Shown here one piece after another: positions 25,510-33,490 of a stretch of DNA of 35,544 nt. Origin of the DNA: an uncultured Muribaculaceae bacterium (GTDB taxonomy: Bacteria; Bacteroidota; Bacteroidia; Bacteroidales; Muribaculaceae). Under the pieces are notes generated by a model that was given only the letters and a program-made list of their open reading frames with translations, was not told where the DNA came from and did not search any database. How positions within the stretch are numbered: position 1 is the first letter of the stretch; every line of letters begins with the position of its first letter. Location of the stretch: assembly GCA_910578385.1 (NCBI GenBank), contig CAJTQV010000028.1, positions 1-35,544 on the forward strand, in the 5' to 3' direction. A program made the translations under genes and the position numbers.

Positions 25510-26733
25510 TTATAATTCCTCCTCGTCGTATTTCTGATATAAAAAGTCATTGTAAGGGAAACGCGCAGTGTGAATCTCGCGCGCCTTCTGGTAAAGGAGA
25601 GCCTTGAGCTCGTCGATGTTTATGCGCTCCTTGGCCGAGATGAACACGCAGTTGTTGTCCATGCGGCTCATCCACGTGCGGCGGAACTCGTCGAGCGAAA
25701 TGTTCTCGCGGGTCATGGGGGTGAGGTCGTCGGGGTCCTTGGGCGTGTAGGTGAATGCGTCAATCTTGTTGAAGACCATGATCATCGGCTTCTCCGAAGC
25801 GCCGCACACGTCGGCCAATGTCTTGTTGACCACCTCGATCTGCTCCTCGAAGTTGGGATGGCTCACATCGACCACATGCACAAGCACGTCGGCCTCGCGC
25901 ACCTCGTCGAGGGTCGACTTGAACGAATCGACCAGATGCGACGGCAGCTTGCGGATGAATCCGACCGTGTCGGAGAGCAGGAAGGGAAGATTCTCGATGA
26001 CGACCTTACGGACCGTGGTGTCGAGCGTGGCGAAGAGCTTGTTCTCGGCAAATACGTCGCTCTTGCTCAGCAGGTTCATCAGCGTGGACTTGCCCACGTT
26101 GGTGTAGCCCACGAGAGCCACGCGGGTGAGCTTGCCACGGTTCTTGCGCTGCACGACCTTCTGCTTGTCGATGGCCACAAGCTCCTCCTTGAGCCGGGAG
26201 ATCTTGTCGAGGATTATGCGTCGGTCGGTCTCGATCTGCGTCTCACCCGGGCCGCGCATACCGATACCGCCCCGCTGGCGTTCGAGGTGCGTCCACATGC
26301 GGGTAAGACGCGGCAGCAGATACTGGTATTGCGCCAGCTCCACCTGCGTGCGTGCGGTGGCAGTCTGGGCGCGCTTGGCGAAGATGTCGAGAATCAGGCT
26401 CGTGCGGTCAAGAATCTTGACCTTCAGTTCCTTCTCGATGTTGGCTACCTGTTTCGACGACAGTTCATCGTCGAAAATCACGAGACCGATCTCATTCTCC
26501 TCGACATACTCGCGGATCTCGTCGAGCTTGCCCGTGCCGACATAGGTACGCGGGTTGGGGTAGTCGAGTTTCTGGGTGAACCGGGCCACCGGCTCCGCGC
26601 CGGCCGTCTCGGCAAGAAAGGCAAGTTCGTCAAGATATTCGGCAGTCTTGACCTCGTTCTGCATACGTGTGGCGAGACCCACAAGCACAGTCTTTTCGTT
26701 CTGTTCCTTATTGATTATATTATCCTCGATCAT
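25510..26733 (-). CDS. hflX: GTPase HflX
   Basis: A 407-residue ribosome-associated GTPase that splits stalled 70S ribosomes under stress. The start at 26733 (MIEDNIINKEQNEK) is preferred over an in-frame ATG 60 nt earlier that adds non-conserved residues. The N-terminal HflX domain contains YVGTGKLDE. The signature linker RGGIGMRGPGETQIE is at 154-168. The GTPase motifs are G1 GYTNVGKS at 209-216, G3 DTVG at 255-258 and G4 NKID; SAKE serves as G5. The length is typical. It is followed by DUF4954 at two bases. No clear promoter lies upstream, so read-through from the OmpH-like gene past a hairpin is possible. Confidence 0.95.
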   Translation of the reverse strand: MIEDNIINKEQNEKTVLVGLATRMQNEVKTAEYLDELAFLAETAGAEPVARFTQKLDYPNPRTYVGTGKLDEIREYVEENEIGLVIFDDELSSKQVANIEKELKVKILDRTSLILDIFAKRAQTATARTQVELAQYQYLLPRLTRMWTHLERQRGGIGMRGPGETQIETDRRIILDKISRLKEELVAIDKQKVVQRKNRGKLTRVALVGYTNVGKSTLMNLLSKSDVFAENKLFATLDTTVRKVVIENLPFLLSDTVGFIRKLPSHLVDSFKSTLDEVREADVLVHVVDVSHPNFEEQIEVVNKTLADVCGASEKPMIMVFNKIDAFTYTPKDPDDLTPMTRENISLDEFRRTWMSRMDNNCVFISAKERINIDELKALLYQKAREIHTARFPYNDFLYQKYDEEEL

Positions 26734-26795
26734 GACCTTGATGTATAAGAGACACCCGGCGTGACGGTGTGTCGGGCCGGGGTCGGTGTTCAAAC

Positions 26796-26827
26796 ATGAA
26801 ATGGGAACACTCAGGCTCCCATTTCAT
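26796..26827 (-). terminator. Hairpin downstream of the OmpH-like gene
   Basis: ATGAAATGGGA (26796-26806) pairs perfectly with 26817-26827 (11 bp, 10-nt loop). On the minus strand it is followed by GTTTGAAC, a poor T-run. It sits about 100 nt after the OmpH-like stop and 63 nt before hflX, so it is a partial terminator or processing site. Confidence 0.5.
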
Positions 26828-26927
26828 CTAACAATTCCGGAGGGCGTCGGGTTTCATCGGCCGCGCCTGTTGTCTGTTCCGCCGTGCCGGTGGGGGAGGT
26901 CTCACTCCCCGCGCTGGCCGGAAGTGA

Positions 26928-27527
26928 TTATTTCTTTACCTTGTTGTATCGTGCGTTAAGACCCTCAACAACCTCGTCGGTGATGTCGAGCTCGGGGTTG
27001 ATGTAGAGAGTGGCGGCCTTGAAGAGAATGGCGTCATAGCCACGGGTCTTGTTGTACGACTCGATAAAGGCGTTGATGGAGTCGTTGATGGTTTTCTGCG
27101 CCTGGTCGGCAGCCTGGGCTATGTTGTTCTGGAGGCTCTGCATGCTGCGCTGTGCCTCGTTCTGCATGTTGGCCATCTTCTGCTCGTCCTGCTTGTAAGA
27201 TGCCTCGGATAGATACCCGTTGTTCTGCATCTTGTTCTGGACGGTGGTCGCGAAGTTCTGGATCTTGTTCTGGTGCTGCTTCATCTGGCTCTCGGCGTTG
27301 GTCTGCAGGCGGAGCATCTCCTCGTTGTAGTCCTTGGCGAGGTTGTAGCGGCTCAGCACGGTGTCGAGGTCAACATATCGGTAGTTGGGAAGATTTGAAG
27401 CGGCTTTCTCGGTCTTGGCCTTGGCGGGAGCCGCCTTGGTCTCGGTCTTGTCGGCACATGACGATACGCCGGTGCAGAGCAGAGCCGATACGGCCAGTGT
27501 GGCGAGAGTTGTGTAAGTTTTTTTCAT
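26928..27527 (-). CDS. OmpH/Skp-family periplasmic chaperone-like lipoprotein
   Basis: A 199-residue protein with a lipoprotein signal peptide (MKKTYTTLATLAVSALLCTGVSSC; lipobox VSSC, acylated Cys at 24). A short Lys/Ala linker follows, then the OmpH/Skp pattern: a YVDLDTVLSRYNLAKDYNEE strand-helix, a long Gln/Asn-rich coiled coil (about 75-150), and the closing strand DAILFKAATLYINPELDITDEVVEGLN. Skp-like proteins hold outer-membrane proteins in the periplasm; lipid anchoring is a variant seen in Bacteroidetes. It is divergent from pepD. Confidence 0.9.
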   Translation of the reverse strand: MKKTYTTLATLAVSALLCTGVSSCADKTETKAAPAKAKTEKAASNLPNYRYVDLDTVLSRYNLAKDYNEEMLRLQTNAESQMKQHQNKIQNFATTVQNKMQNNGYLSEASYKQDEQKMANMQNEAQRSMQSLQNNIAQAADQAQKTINDSINAFIESYNKTRGYDAILFKAATLYINPELDITDEVVEGLNARYNKVKK

Positions 27528-27652
27528 TTTATGAGGTTAAGTTATTTTCAGTTCGGTCGGTCAGCCCGTGAGGCCACCTTTTTCTTCGCTGCGGCGTGAT
27601 GGCCGCACGCATGGTGCGACCTGCCTTTGCGCCCCGCGAAGCAAAAGCAAAG

Positions 27653-27660
27653 CAAAAGTA
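27653..27660 (-). promoter_or_regulatory. -7 box for the OmpH-like gene; intergenic 27528-27937
   Basis: The minus strand reads TACTTTTG; no good -33 is seen. The 410-bp divergent region also has the opposing -7 box at 27819-27826, a 7-bp hairpin (27720-27726 with 27749-27755), and short palindromes near 27878-27905 (AGTTTCCCGGAAACT, TGTCCGGACA) in the pepD leader. No gene is evident there. Confidence 0.4.
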
Positions 27661-27818
27661 ATGATATTCCCAGTAATACGGTAATGAGAAGCGTTAATTT
27701 CACTTTTTTTAATATTTCAGGACAGCTCCCGGGGGTGAGCCGTGAGCCGCTGTCCGTTATTTAAACGCAAATTTAACTAAAAAATCGCAAATTGTGGCGT
27801 AATGTGCGAATTATTTGT

Positions 27819-27826
27819 TAACTTTG
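27819..27826 (+). promoter_or_regulatory. -7 box for the first pepD gene
   Basis: TAACTTTG matches TAnnTTTG. It lies after the alternative upstream start of the pepD frame at 27815, which supports the ATG at 27938 and a leader of about 105 nt. Confidence 0.5.
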
Positions 27827-27937
27827 GGGCAATTAGGGACGTGCCGCCGCGAGCGGACGCGCCGTCCCGCGCCCCGGAAGTTTCCCGGAAACTGTCCGGA
27901 CAGCGTTGCTAATGTATTATCTAACAAAATATTGATT

Positions 27938-29395
27938 ATGGAAGTTAAAGACCTTAAACCGGAATTGATCTGGAAATGTTTTGACGAAGTCACCAAAATT
28001 CCACGTCCCTCCTGCCATGAGGAGCAAATCAGAGACTTTCTCCTGAAATTCGCCGCAGACCACGGTATCGAGGCGAAAACCGACAAGGTGGGCAACGTCG
28101 TGATGCGCCGTCCCGCCACTCCGGGCTATGAGAACGCCCCCACAGTGATTCTTCAGGGGCACATGGACATGGTGGCTGAGAAGAACAGCGACTGCAACCA
28201 TGACTTTATGAAAGACCCCATCGACACATATATCGACGGCGACTGGGTGAAGGCACGCGGAACCACTCTCGGTGCTGACAACGGTATCGGCGTGGCAGCG
28301 GCAATGGCAGCCATGATTGACCCGGATCTGGTTCACGGTCCGCTTGAGGCCCTCTTCACAGTCAACGAGGAAATCGGTCTCGAAGGTGCCCAGAATCTCG
28401 GCAAGGACATGGTGACAGGTTCAATCCTGATCAACATGGACTCTGAGGATGACGGTGAGATCTTCGTAGGTTGCGCCGGCGGTATCGACACCACGGCCGA
28501 CTTCACTTACCAGCGCAGCTTCACTCCCGAGAATTTCGTGTACATGCGTGTGTCGGTCAGCGGCCTGCTCGGCGGTCACTCCGGTTCCGACATCAACCTC
28601 GGCCGTGCCAACGCCAACAAGATCATAGCCCGCTTCATCTGGGAATGCTCACAGAAGTGGGACATCACCGTATGCGAGATTGAGGGTGGCAACCTGCGCA
28701 ACGCGATACCGCGTGAGGCTCACGCCGTGTTCGGCATCCACGACAGCCATCATGAGGACCTGAAGCGTTACCTCAAGAAATATTCGGAGGAGATTCTCGG
28801 CGAGTACGAGGGTGTGGAGCCTGCAATGGACTTCCGCATCGAGGCTTGCGACCGTCCGGAGTACTGCATGGATTCCGAGACTTCGATCGCGCTTGTCCGC
28901 GCAATCTACTCCGCTCCTCACGGTGTCTACTCAATGAGCCGCGACATCGAGGGTCTGGTGGAAACCTCGACCAACCTTGCCGCAGTCAAGATGATTGACG
29001 ACAACCTGGTGCGCATCACCACCTCGCAGCGTTCATCGGTAGAGAGCCGCAAGAACGACATCGCCGGTCAGGTTGAAGCCCACTTCCAGCTCGCCGGTGC
29101 GAAGGTTTACCACAGCGACGGCTATCCCGGATGGGCTCCCAACATGAAGTCGCCCATCATGAAGATCTCGGCCGACGCATATGAGGAGCTCTTCGGCGTG
29201 CGTCCCGCCATCAAGGCTATCCATGCCGGCCTGGAGTGCGGTCTGTTCCTGACCAAGCACCCCAACCTCGATATGGTCAGCTTCGGCCCCACCATGACAG
29301 GTGTACACTCGCCCGATGAGAAACTTCTCATCCCCACAGTAGATAAATTCTGGAAACACCTCGCACGAGTACTTGAAAAAGTAGCCAAATCATGA
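27938..29395 (+). CDS. pepD: PepD-type aminoacyl-histidine dipeptidase (M20)
   Basis: A 485-residue cytoplasmic metallodipeptidase of the M20 family that cleaves unspecific dipeptides such as Xaa-His. Metal ligand H75 and D77 lie in LQGHMDMVAEK, bridging D114 in TTLGADNGIG, and general base/ligand E144-E145 in VNEEIGLEGA. Further ligands are the MDSEDDGEIFVG segment and the H of GLLGGHSGSD. The ATG at 27938 (MEVKDLKPELIWKCFDE) is chosen because the longer frame starts upstream of the promoter. Its TGA overlaps the next gene's ATG (ATGA). A paralogue of the same length lies 0.9 kb downstream. Confidence 0.93.
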   Translation: MEVKDLKPELIWKCFDEVTKIPRPSCHEEQIRDFLLKFAADHGIEAKTDKVGNVVMRRPATPGYENAPTVILQGHMDMVAEKNSDCNHDFMKDPIDTYIDGDWVKARGTTLGADNGIGVAAAMAAMIDPDLVHGPLEALFTVNEEIGLEGAQNLGKDMVTGSILINMDSEDDGEIFVGCAGGIDTTADFTYQRSFTPENFVYMRVSVSGLLGGHSGSDINLGRANANKIIARFIWECSQKWDITVCEIEGGNLRNAIPREAHAVFGIHDSHHEDLKRYLKKYSEEILGEYEGVEPAMDFRIEACDRPEYCMDSETSIALVRAIYSAPHGVYSMSRDIEGLVETSTNLAAVKMIDDNLVRITTSQRSSVESRKNDIAGQVEAHFQLAGAKVYHSDGYPGWAPNMKSPIMKISADAYEELFGVRPAIKAIHAGLECGLFLTKHPNLDMVSFGPTMTGVHSPDEKLLIPTVDKFWKHLARVLEKVAKS

Positions 29396-30159
29396 GATTT
29401 CCCGCAATACTCCTCCTGTCGGCCATAGCGTGGACAGGAGTTGCTTGCGTGAAGTCTGCCCCAATAGGACCTGACGGGAAGGCTGCGGCAGATTCTGTCG
29501 CGGCCGCTCCCGGTTCAATGGCCGACAGCCTGCGTGTGGCCGGCTTCCCGGTTGACTCTCTTCCCGAGGCCGACCGTGCCGACCGCTACTCCCACCTCAC
29601 CGACGAGGATTTCCGTATCGTGGCCGAGGAACTCGGTGTGGAGATTGCCGCCATCAAGGCGGTGGTGCTCATCGAGGCCGGAAAGCAGATGAAAGGTTTC
29701 TTCGCCCCCGGGGTGCCTGTAATAAATTTCGACCGCTCCATGTACCGTTCACAGGCCCCGCGTGCCAAGAACAAGAAGGGTGACAAGAGCGCAAAGGTTC
29801 CCGCCGGACTCTCCGGTTACGCCCTGCGCGAATGGACCCAGCTTGTCAACGCACGGAAGGTTAATTCCGACGGTGCCAACATGGGGACTTTCTGGGGAAT
29901 GTTCCAGATTGGCGGTTTCAATTACAAACAGTGCGGCTGTTCGGACGTTAATGAATTTGTGAGGATTATGTCGGAGTCGGAGTTTTCACAGCTCGAACTC
30001 TTCGCCAAATTCATAACCAACACAGGAATGCTCTCTGACCTGAAAGCGAAAAACTGGGCCGGTTTCGCACGTAAGTACAACGGTGCCAGTTACAAGCGTC
30101 GCGGCTATCACACCAAGATGGCCGCCGCCTACCGCAAATTCAAGTCCGAAGCAAAGTAG
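29392..30159 (+). CDS. N-acetylmuramidase-domain (DUF3380-like) exported lipoprotein
   Basis: A 255-residue protein. The signal peptide (MRFPAILLLSAIAWTGVAC) ends in a GVAC lipobox-like site (Cys19), atypical at -3. An Ala/Asp-rich linker (about 25-65) precedes a domain like the peptidoglycan-degrading N-acetylmuramidase of phage endolysins: a LTDEDFRIVAEELGVEIAAI helix, the probable catalytic E94 in VLIEAGKQ, the VINFDRSMYR strand, and GTFWGMFQIGGFNYKQCG. Translation is coupled to pepD through ATGA. It would cut glycan strands from the outer or inner membrane; turnover of wall peptides links it loosely to the flanking dipeptidases. Confidence 0.82.
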   Translation: MRFPAILLLSAIAWTGVACVKSAPIGPDGKAAADSVAAAPGSMADSLRVAGFPVDSLPEADRADRYSHLTDEDFRIVAEELGVEIAAIKAVVLIEAGKQMKGFFAPGVPVINFDRSMYRSQAPRAKNKKGDKSAKVPAGLSGYALREWTQLVNARKVNSDGANMGTFWGMFQIGGFNYKQCGCSDVNEFVRIMSESEFSQLELFAKFITNTGMLSDLKAKNWAGFARKYNGASYKRRGYHTKMAAAYRKFKSEAK

Positions 30160-30258
30160 CACGGCTATGGCACCGGCTGCAGGTATGTAACCGGAAACAG
30201 CCCGGGTGGCTGTGCTGTAAAGCTGTGCCAATTATAAAAGATTCAAAAAACATACCAC

Positions 30259-31716
30259 ATGAAAATCACAGAACTTAAGCCGAAATTAGTTTGGGAAATC
30301 TTCGACGAAATCACGAAGGTTCCCCGTCCCACGCACCATCTCGACAAGATGAAGACATTTCTTGTTGACTGGGCCAAACGTCACGATATAGAGGTTCACA
30401 CCGACGAGGTGGGCAACGTAATGATGCGTGTTCCCGCCACTCCGGGTCATGAGAACGCTCCCACGGTCATTCTCCAGGGACATCAGGACATGGTGGCCGA
30501 GAAGACTCCCGAGAGCAACCATGACTTCATGAACGACCCGATCGAGACCATAGTGGATGGCGAATGGGTACGCGCCAACGGCACAACCCTCGGAGCCGAC
30601 AACGGTCTTGGATGCGCCACAGCAATGGCCGCTCTTATTGATCCCGACCTCGTTCACGGTCCTCTTGAGGCTCTTCTCACTGTCGATGAGGAACAGGGCC
30701 TGATCGGTGCCAACGGATTGCAGAAAGGATTTGTAACGGGCAATATCCTGCTCAACCTCGACTCAGAGGAGATGGGCTCGCTCGTGATCGGATGCGCCGG
30801 CGGCAAGGTCACAATCTGCTCTATCCCCATGACAAAGCAGCCCGCTCCCGACGGAGTGTTCTTTGAGGTGCGCGTGTCAGGCCTGAAGGGTGGCCACTCC
30901 GGCATGGAGATCAATCTTGGCCGCGCCAACGCCAACCAGCAGCTCGCCCGCTTCCTCTGGGAAGCTGACCGACGCACTCCGCTCCAGCTCTCCTATATAG
31001 ATGGAGGAAATCTCGCCAACGCAATTCCCCGCGATGCCATGGCAGTGGTAGTGGTGAGCCGTGACGATGCCGAGGCTTTTGCCGCATATGCAGCTGAGTT
31101 CTGTGCAACACTTCACGCAGAATATGATGCCGTAGAGAATCCGGACTTCGGATTCGGCGCGACCGAATGTGCCGCGCAGCCCGAGATTATCGAGTCGCAG
31201 CTCGCGCACAACCTCATAGCCGCCCTCTTCGCCTGCCCCAATGGTGTGCAGTCGATGTCGGCTGCTATTCCCGGACTTGTCGAGACCTCCGACAACCTCG
31301 CTTCGGTCAAGATGCTCCGCGACAACACCATCGAGGTGACAATCCACCAGCGTTCTTCGGTCGACTCGCGCCGCGACGAGATTGCCGATCGCGTTTCGGC
31401 GCTCTTCGGCATGATCGGTGCCGATATCAAGTTTGATGACTCATACGTCGGCTGGGAACCCAATCCCAACTCTCCGGTGCTCAAGGTGGCCGAGGAGAGC
31501 TACCGCAAGCTCTTCGGCACGGATCCGAAGGTCGAGGCTCTTCACGCAGGCCTCGAATGCGGTCTCTTCCTGGAGAAGATGCCCGACCTCGACATGGTGA
31601 GCTTCGGCCCGACGCTCAAGGACATCCATTCGCCCGGCGAGAAAGCCAACATCAAGACCGTTCAGGAGTTCTACGAGCTTCTCGCGGAGATGCTGCGCCG
31701 TCTGGCCGACAAGTAA
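30259..31716 (+). CDS. pepD: PepD-type aminoacyl-histidine dipeptidase (M20), second copy
   Basis: A 485-residue paralogue of the gene at 27938 with the same layout: H75/D77 in LQGHQDMVAEK, D114 in TTLGADNGLG, E144-E145 in VDEEQGLIGA, LDSEEMGSLVIGCAGG, and LKGGHSGMEI. The two differ in the metal-site neighbours (GHQD versus GHMD; DEEQG versus NEEIG), which suggests diverged dipeptide preference. It is preceded by a 99-bp gap with a 6-bp hairpin (30197-30213) but no clear promoter, and followed by a strong terminator. Cytoplasmic. Confidence 0.93.
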   Translation: MKITELKPKLVWEIFDEITKVPRPTHHLDKMKTFLVDWAKRHDIEVHTDEVGNVMMRVPATPGHENAPTVILQGHQDMVAEKTPESNHDFMNDPIETIVDGEWVRANGTTLGADNGLGCATAMAALIDPDLVHGPLEALLTVDEEQGLIGANGLQKGFVTGNILLNLDSEEMGSLVIGCAGGKVTICSIPMTKQPAPDGVFFEVRVSGLKGGHSGMEINLGRANANQQLARFLWEADRRTPLQLSYIDGGNLANAIPRDAMAVVVVSRDDAEAFAAYAAEFCATLHAEYDAVENPDFGFGATECAAQPEIIESQLAHNLIAALFACPNGVQSMSAAIPGLVETSDNLASVKMLRDNTIEVTIHQRSSVDSRRDEIADRVSALFGMIGADIKFDDSYVGWEPNPNSPVLKVAEESYRKLFGTDPKVEALHAGLECGLFLEKMPDLDMVSFGPTLKDIHSPGEKANIKTVQEFYELLAEMLRRLADK

Positions 31717-31780
31717 TCCCCGGCCGGCAAGCAATTTATAGCCGGCAGGCAAGAGAGAATAAGATACGCAACCATAACGG

Positions 31781-31818
31781 AGGTTCGCGGCACCATCGTG
31801 CCGCGAACCTTTTTCTTT
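31781..31818 (+). terminator. Strong intrinsic terminator after the pepD cluster
   Basis: A perfect 13-bp GC-rich stem (31781-31793 with 31798-31810), tetraloop CATC, then TTTTTCTTT. It is a textbook Rho-independent terminator 65 nt after the second pepD stop. Confidence 0.93.
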
Positions 31819-31901
31819 CAAGGAGGTTATAACTATGAAGCGGTCAGACCCGCACTAAACTGTGCCGTGGCGCGCTTCACGACTTGAAATTCCAATAAGC
31901 T

Positions 31902-32552
31902 ATGCTCGACTTTCTATCAATAGGAGTATTCATCGACGGCGGCTACTACGCCAAGATAAATCGCGCGCTCAAGGCCCGCGACCGGTCCATCATACGTGTC
32001 AGCTCACTCTTTGAATATATCACTTCAGAACTTGCCATGCAGGAGGGACTCAACATCTCCGACTGCCAGATTACCGAGGCCCATTACTTCCGCGGACGAT
32101 TCCGTGTGAAGGAGGCATACGACAAGCACCTTCTTTATAACGAGCGGAAGTTCGAGGACACGCTCATAGAGAACGATGTGGTGTTCCATTACAAGCATCT
32201 GCGCGAGGTGGAGCGCGACGGGCAGACAGAAGTGCTTGAAAAGGGAGTGGACGTGTGGTTCGCGCTTGAGGCGTACGAACTGGCCACATTCCGGAAGTTC
32301 GACTACGTGGTGCTCATAACCGGCGATGCCGACCACCAGATGCTCGTCCGCAAGCTGAAGGCACTCAAGATCAAGACCGTGCTGCTCACATGGAATCTCA
32401 CCGATGTCGACAACACGTCGCAGATGCTCCGCGACGAGGTTGGCCAGCACTGGGAACTCTCGTTGATTGTCGACAACAATCCGCAGCTCCGCAAGATGCT
32501 GCTCTACCGGCTGCGCGAGCCGGCCGTGACGCCACTCGGCGACAACTTCTGA
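31902..32552 (+). CDS. NYN-domain protein (LabA/DUF88-like putative RNase)
   Basis: A 216-residue cytoplasmic protein with a NYN (PIN-like) fold. Acidic residues occupy the expected metal sites: D12 (IGVFIDGGYY), D117 (EKGVDVWFALEAY) and D142/D144 (VVLITGDADHQML). The EKGVDVxxALE and ITGDxDxxxLV motifs are diagnostic of the NYN/LabA family, thought to include metal-dependent ribonucleases. No partner gene is evident; it stands alone between a terminator and a lipoprotein gene. The start ATG at 31902 has no Shine-Dalgarno. Confidence 0.88.
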   Translation: MLDFLSIGVFIDGGYYAKINRALKARDRSIIRVSSLFEYITSELAMQEGLNISDCQITEAHYFRGRFRVKEAYDKHLLYNERKFEDTLIENDVVFHYKHLREVERDGQTEVLEKGVDVWFALEAYELATFRKFDYVVLITGDADHQMLVRKLKALKIKTVLLTWNLTDVDNTSQMLRDEVGQHWELSLIVDNNPQLRKMLLYRLREPAVTPLGDNF

Positions 32553-32654
32553 GCATCGGCGTTCTGCCACTCACCAGGGATAGCCATTCTTACCTGATTA
32601 CAAACTCTAAATCGAAAATATTATGAAAACAAGAATCTCAGTTCTCTGAAGAGC

Positions 32655-33146
32655 ATGTTGGCCGTGATGCTTCTGTGCGTCATGGCATCGTGCGGCACAA
32701 AAGTTCCGTCGCCCGAGTCTGTGGCAGAAAAATTGACCTCAGGTCAGACTCTCTCGGAGGCTGATTACACGTCGATGATAGAATACTGCGGCAAATATGC
32801 CTCGGAAGCCCAGAAATACTACGATACCATCAACGCGCAGCCCAACGACTCCACAGCCGATGCCATAAAGGCCACCTCCGGGCTTGCCGATCTCTATGCA
32901 AGCTATCCTTATCTCGACCAGTTCCGTAACAATCTCGCTCAGACCGAACTTTCCAAGCTCGGTGCGGAAAATGAGAAGAAGGTGAACGAGTATGCCAAAT
33001 ATCAGGGCTTCCCGCTGCCGATAGGGGAGGGGGCTGACCTCCGCGACCCCAACGTGGTCGGAATGATCGAGGAGACTCCCGACAGCGACACCACCGGTGT
33101 AATCTCGCAGGGTGACGGCGAGGCTGTCAACATCAATGTGAAATGA
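32655..33146 (+). CDS. Small lipoprotein, function unknown; signal peptide probably frameshifted
   Basis: A 163-residue frame that begins MLAVMLLCVMASCGTKVPSP, giving a lipobox-like MASC (Cys13) but no basic N-region. The expected N-region lies just upstream in another frame: ATG at 32623 reads MKTRISVL and meets TGA, while the codons before 32655 in the gene's own frame read LKS. Joining them would give MKTRISV-LKSMLAVMLLC, an ordinary lipoprotein signal. A one-base loss near 32641-32648 is therefore likely, real or a sequencing error. The mature part is helical, with the SYPYLDQFRNNL and YAKYQGFPLP segments and no recognised family. Confidence 0.7.
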   Translation: MLAVMLLCVMASCGTKVPSPESVAEKLTSGQTLSEADYTSMIEYCGKYASEAQKYYDTINAQPNDSTADAIKATSGLADLYASYPYLDQFRNNLAQTELSKLGAENEKKVNEYAKYQGFPLPIGEGADLRDPNVVGMIEETPDSDTTGVISQGDGEAVNINVK

Positions 33147-33176
33147 TGCCGCCGGCGGGTGAAATGATGCCGCCGG
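33138..33176. repeat. Direct repeat of 18 bp over the lipoprotein stop codon
   Basis: GTGAAATGATGCCGCCGG occurs at 33138-33155 and 33159-33176, 21 bp apart. The first copy contains the last codons and stop (GTG AAA TGA) of the lipoprotein gene. A weak 7-bp hairpin (33191-33197 with 33211-33217) follows and may end transcription. Confidence 0.85.
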
Positions 33177-33266
33177 TAACAGGAAATATCCGCGGGGACG
33201 CATGTCGCGCCCCCGCGCTTCATTATGTCCGCACCTATGGTAAAATAGCCCGATGTCGTGGCAACT

Positions 33267-33298
33267 CTTGCGTATGTGCCACTTTTTATGTACTTTTG
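33267..33298 (+). promoter_or_regulatory. Promoter and long leader of glmS
   Basis: CTTG (33267-33270), 20 nt, then TACTTTTG (33291-33298), one base off the full consensus. The inferred start near 33305 leaves a leader of about 185 nt before glmS. The leader is AT-rich, with a small hairpin (CGTTA/TAACG near 33310-33327) and an AATTAATTA/AATTAATT inverted pair near 33381-33402. No glmS-ribozyme core was recognised. Confidence 0.55.
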
Positions 33299-33490
33299 CA
33301 GTCTCAATTACGTTAAAAATGTAACGCGACGTGTGCCGGTATGGATTTTCAATGACAGCTTGACTGCTAACTTATTGATAATTAATTACACTATAATTAA
33401 TTGACGCGATGCCTGGTTGTAAATCTGCATCTGCCGTGTCGCATAACCGAAAACGCTAAAAAAAGCTAAAGCAGCTGATAATAATTAAAT

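Noticed and set aside
25570..26748. 392-codon + strand frame opposite hflX
   Set aside because: Antisense shadow of a fully conserved hflX.
33299..33490. glmS ribozyme
   Set aside because: No core sequence of the Firmicutes ribozyme was recognised in the leader.
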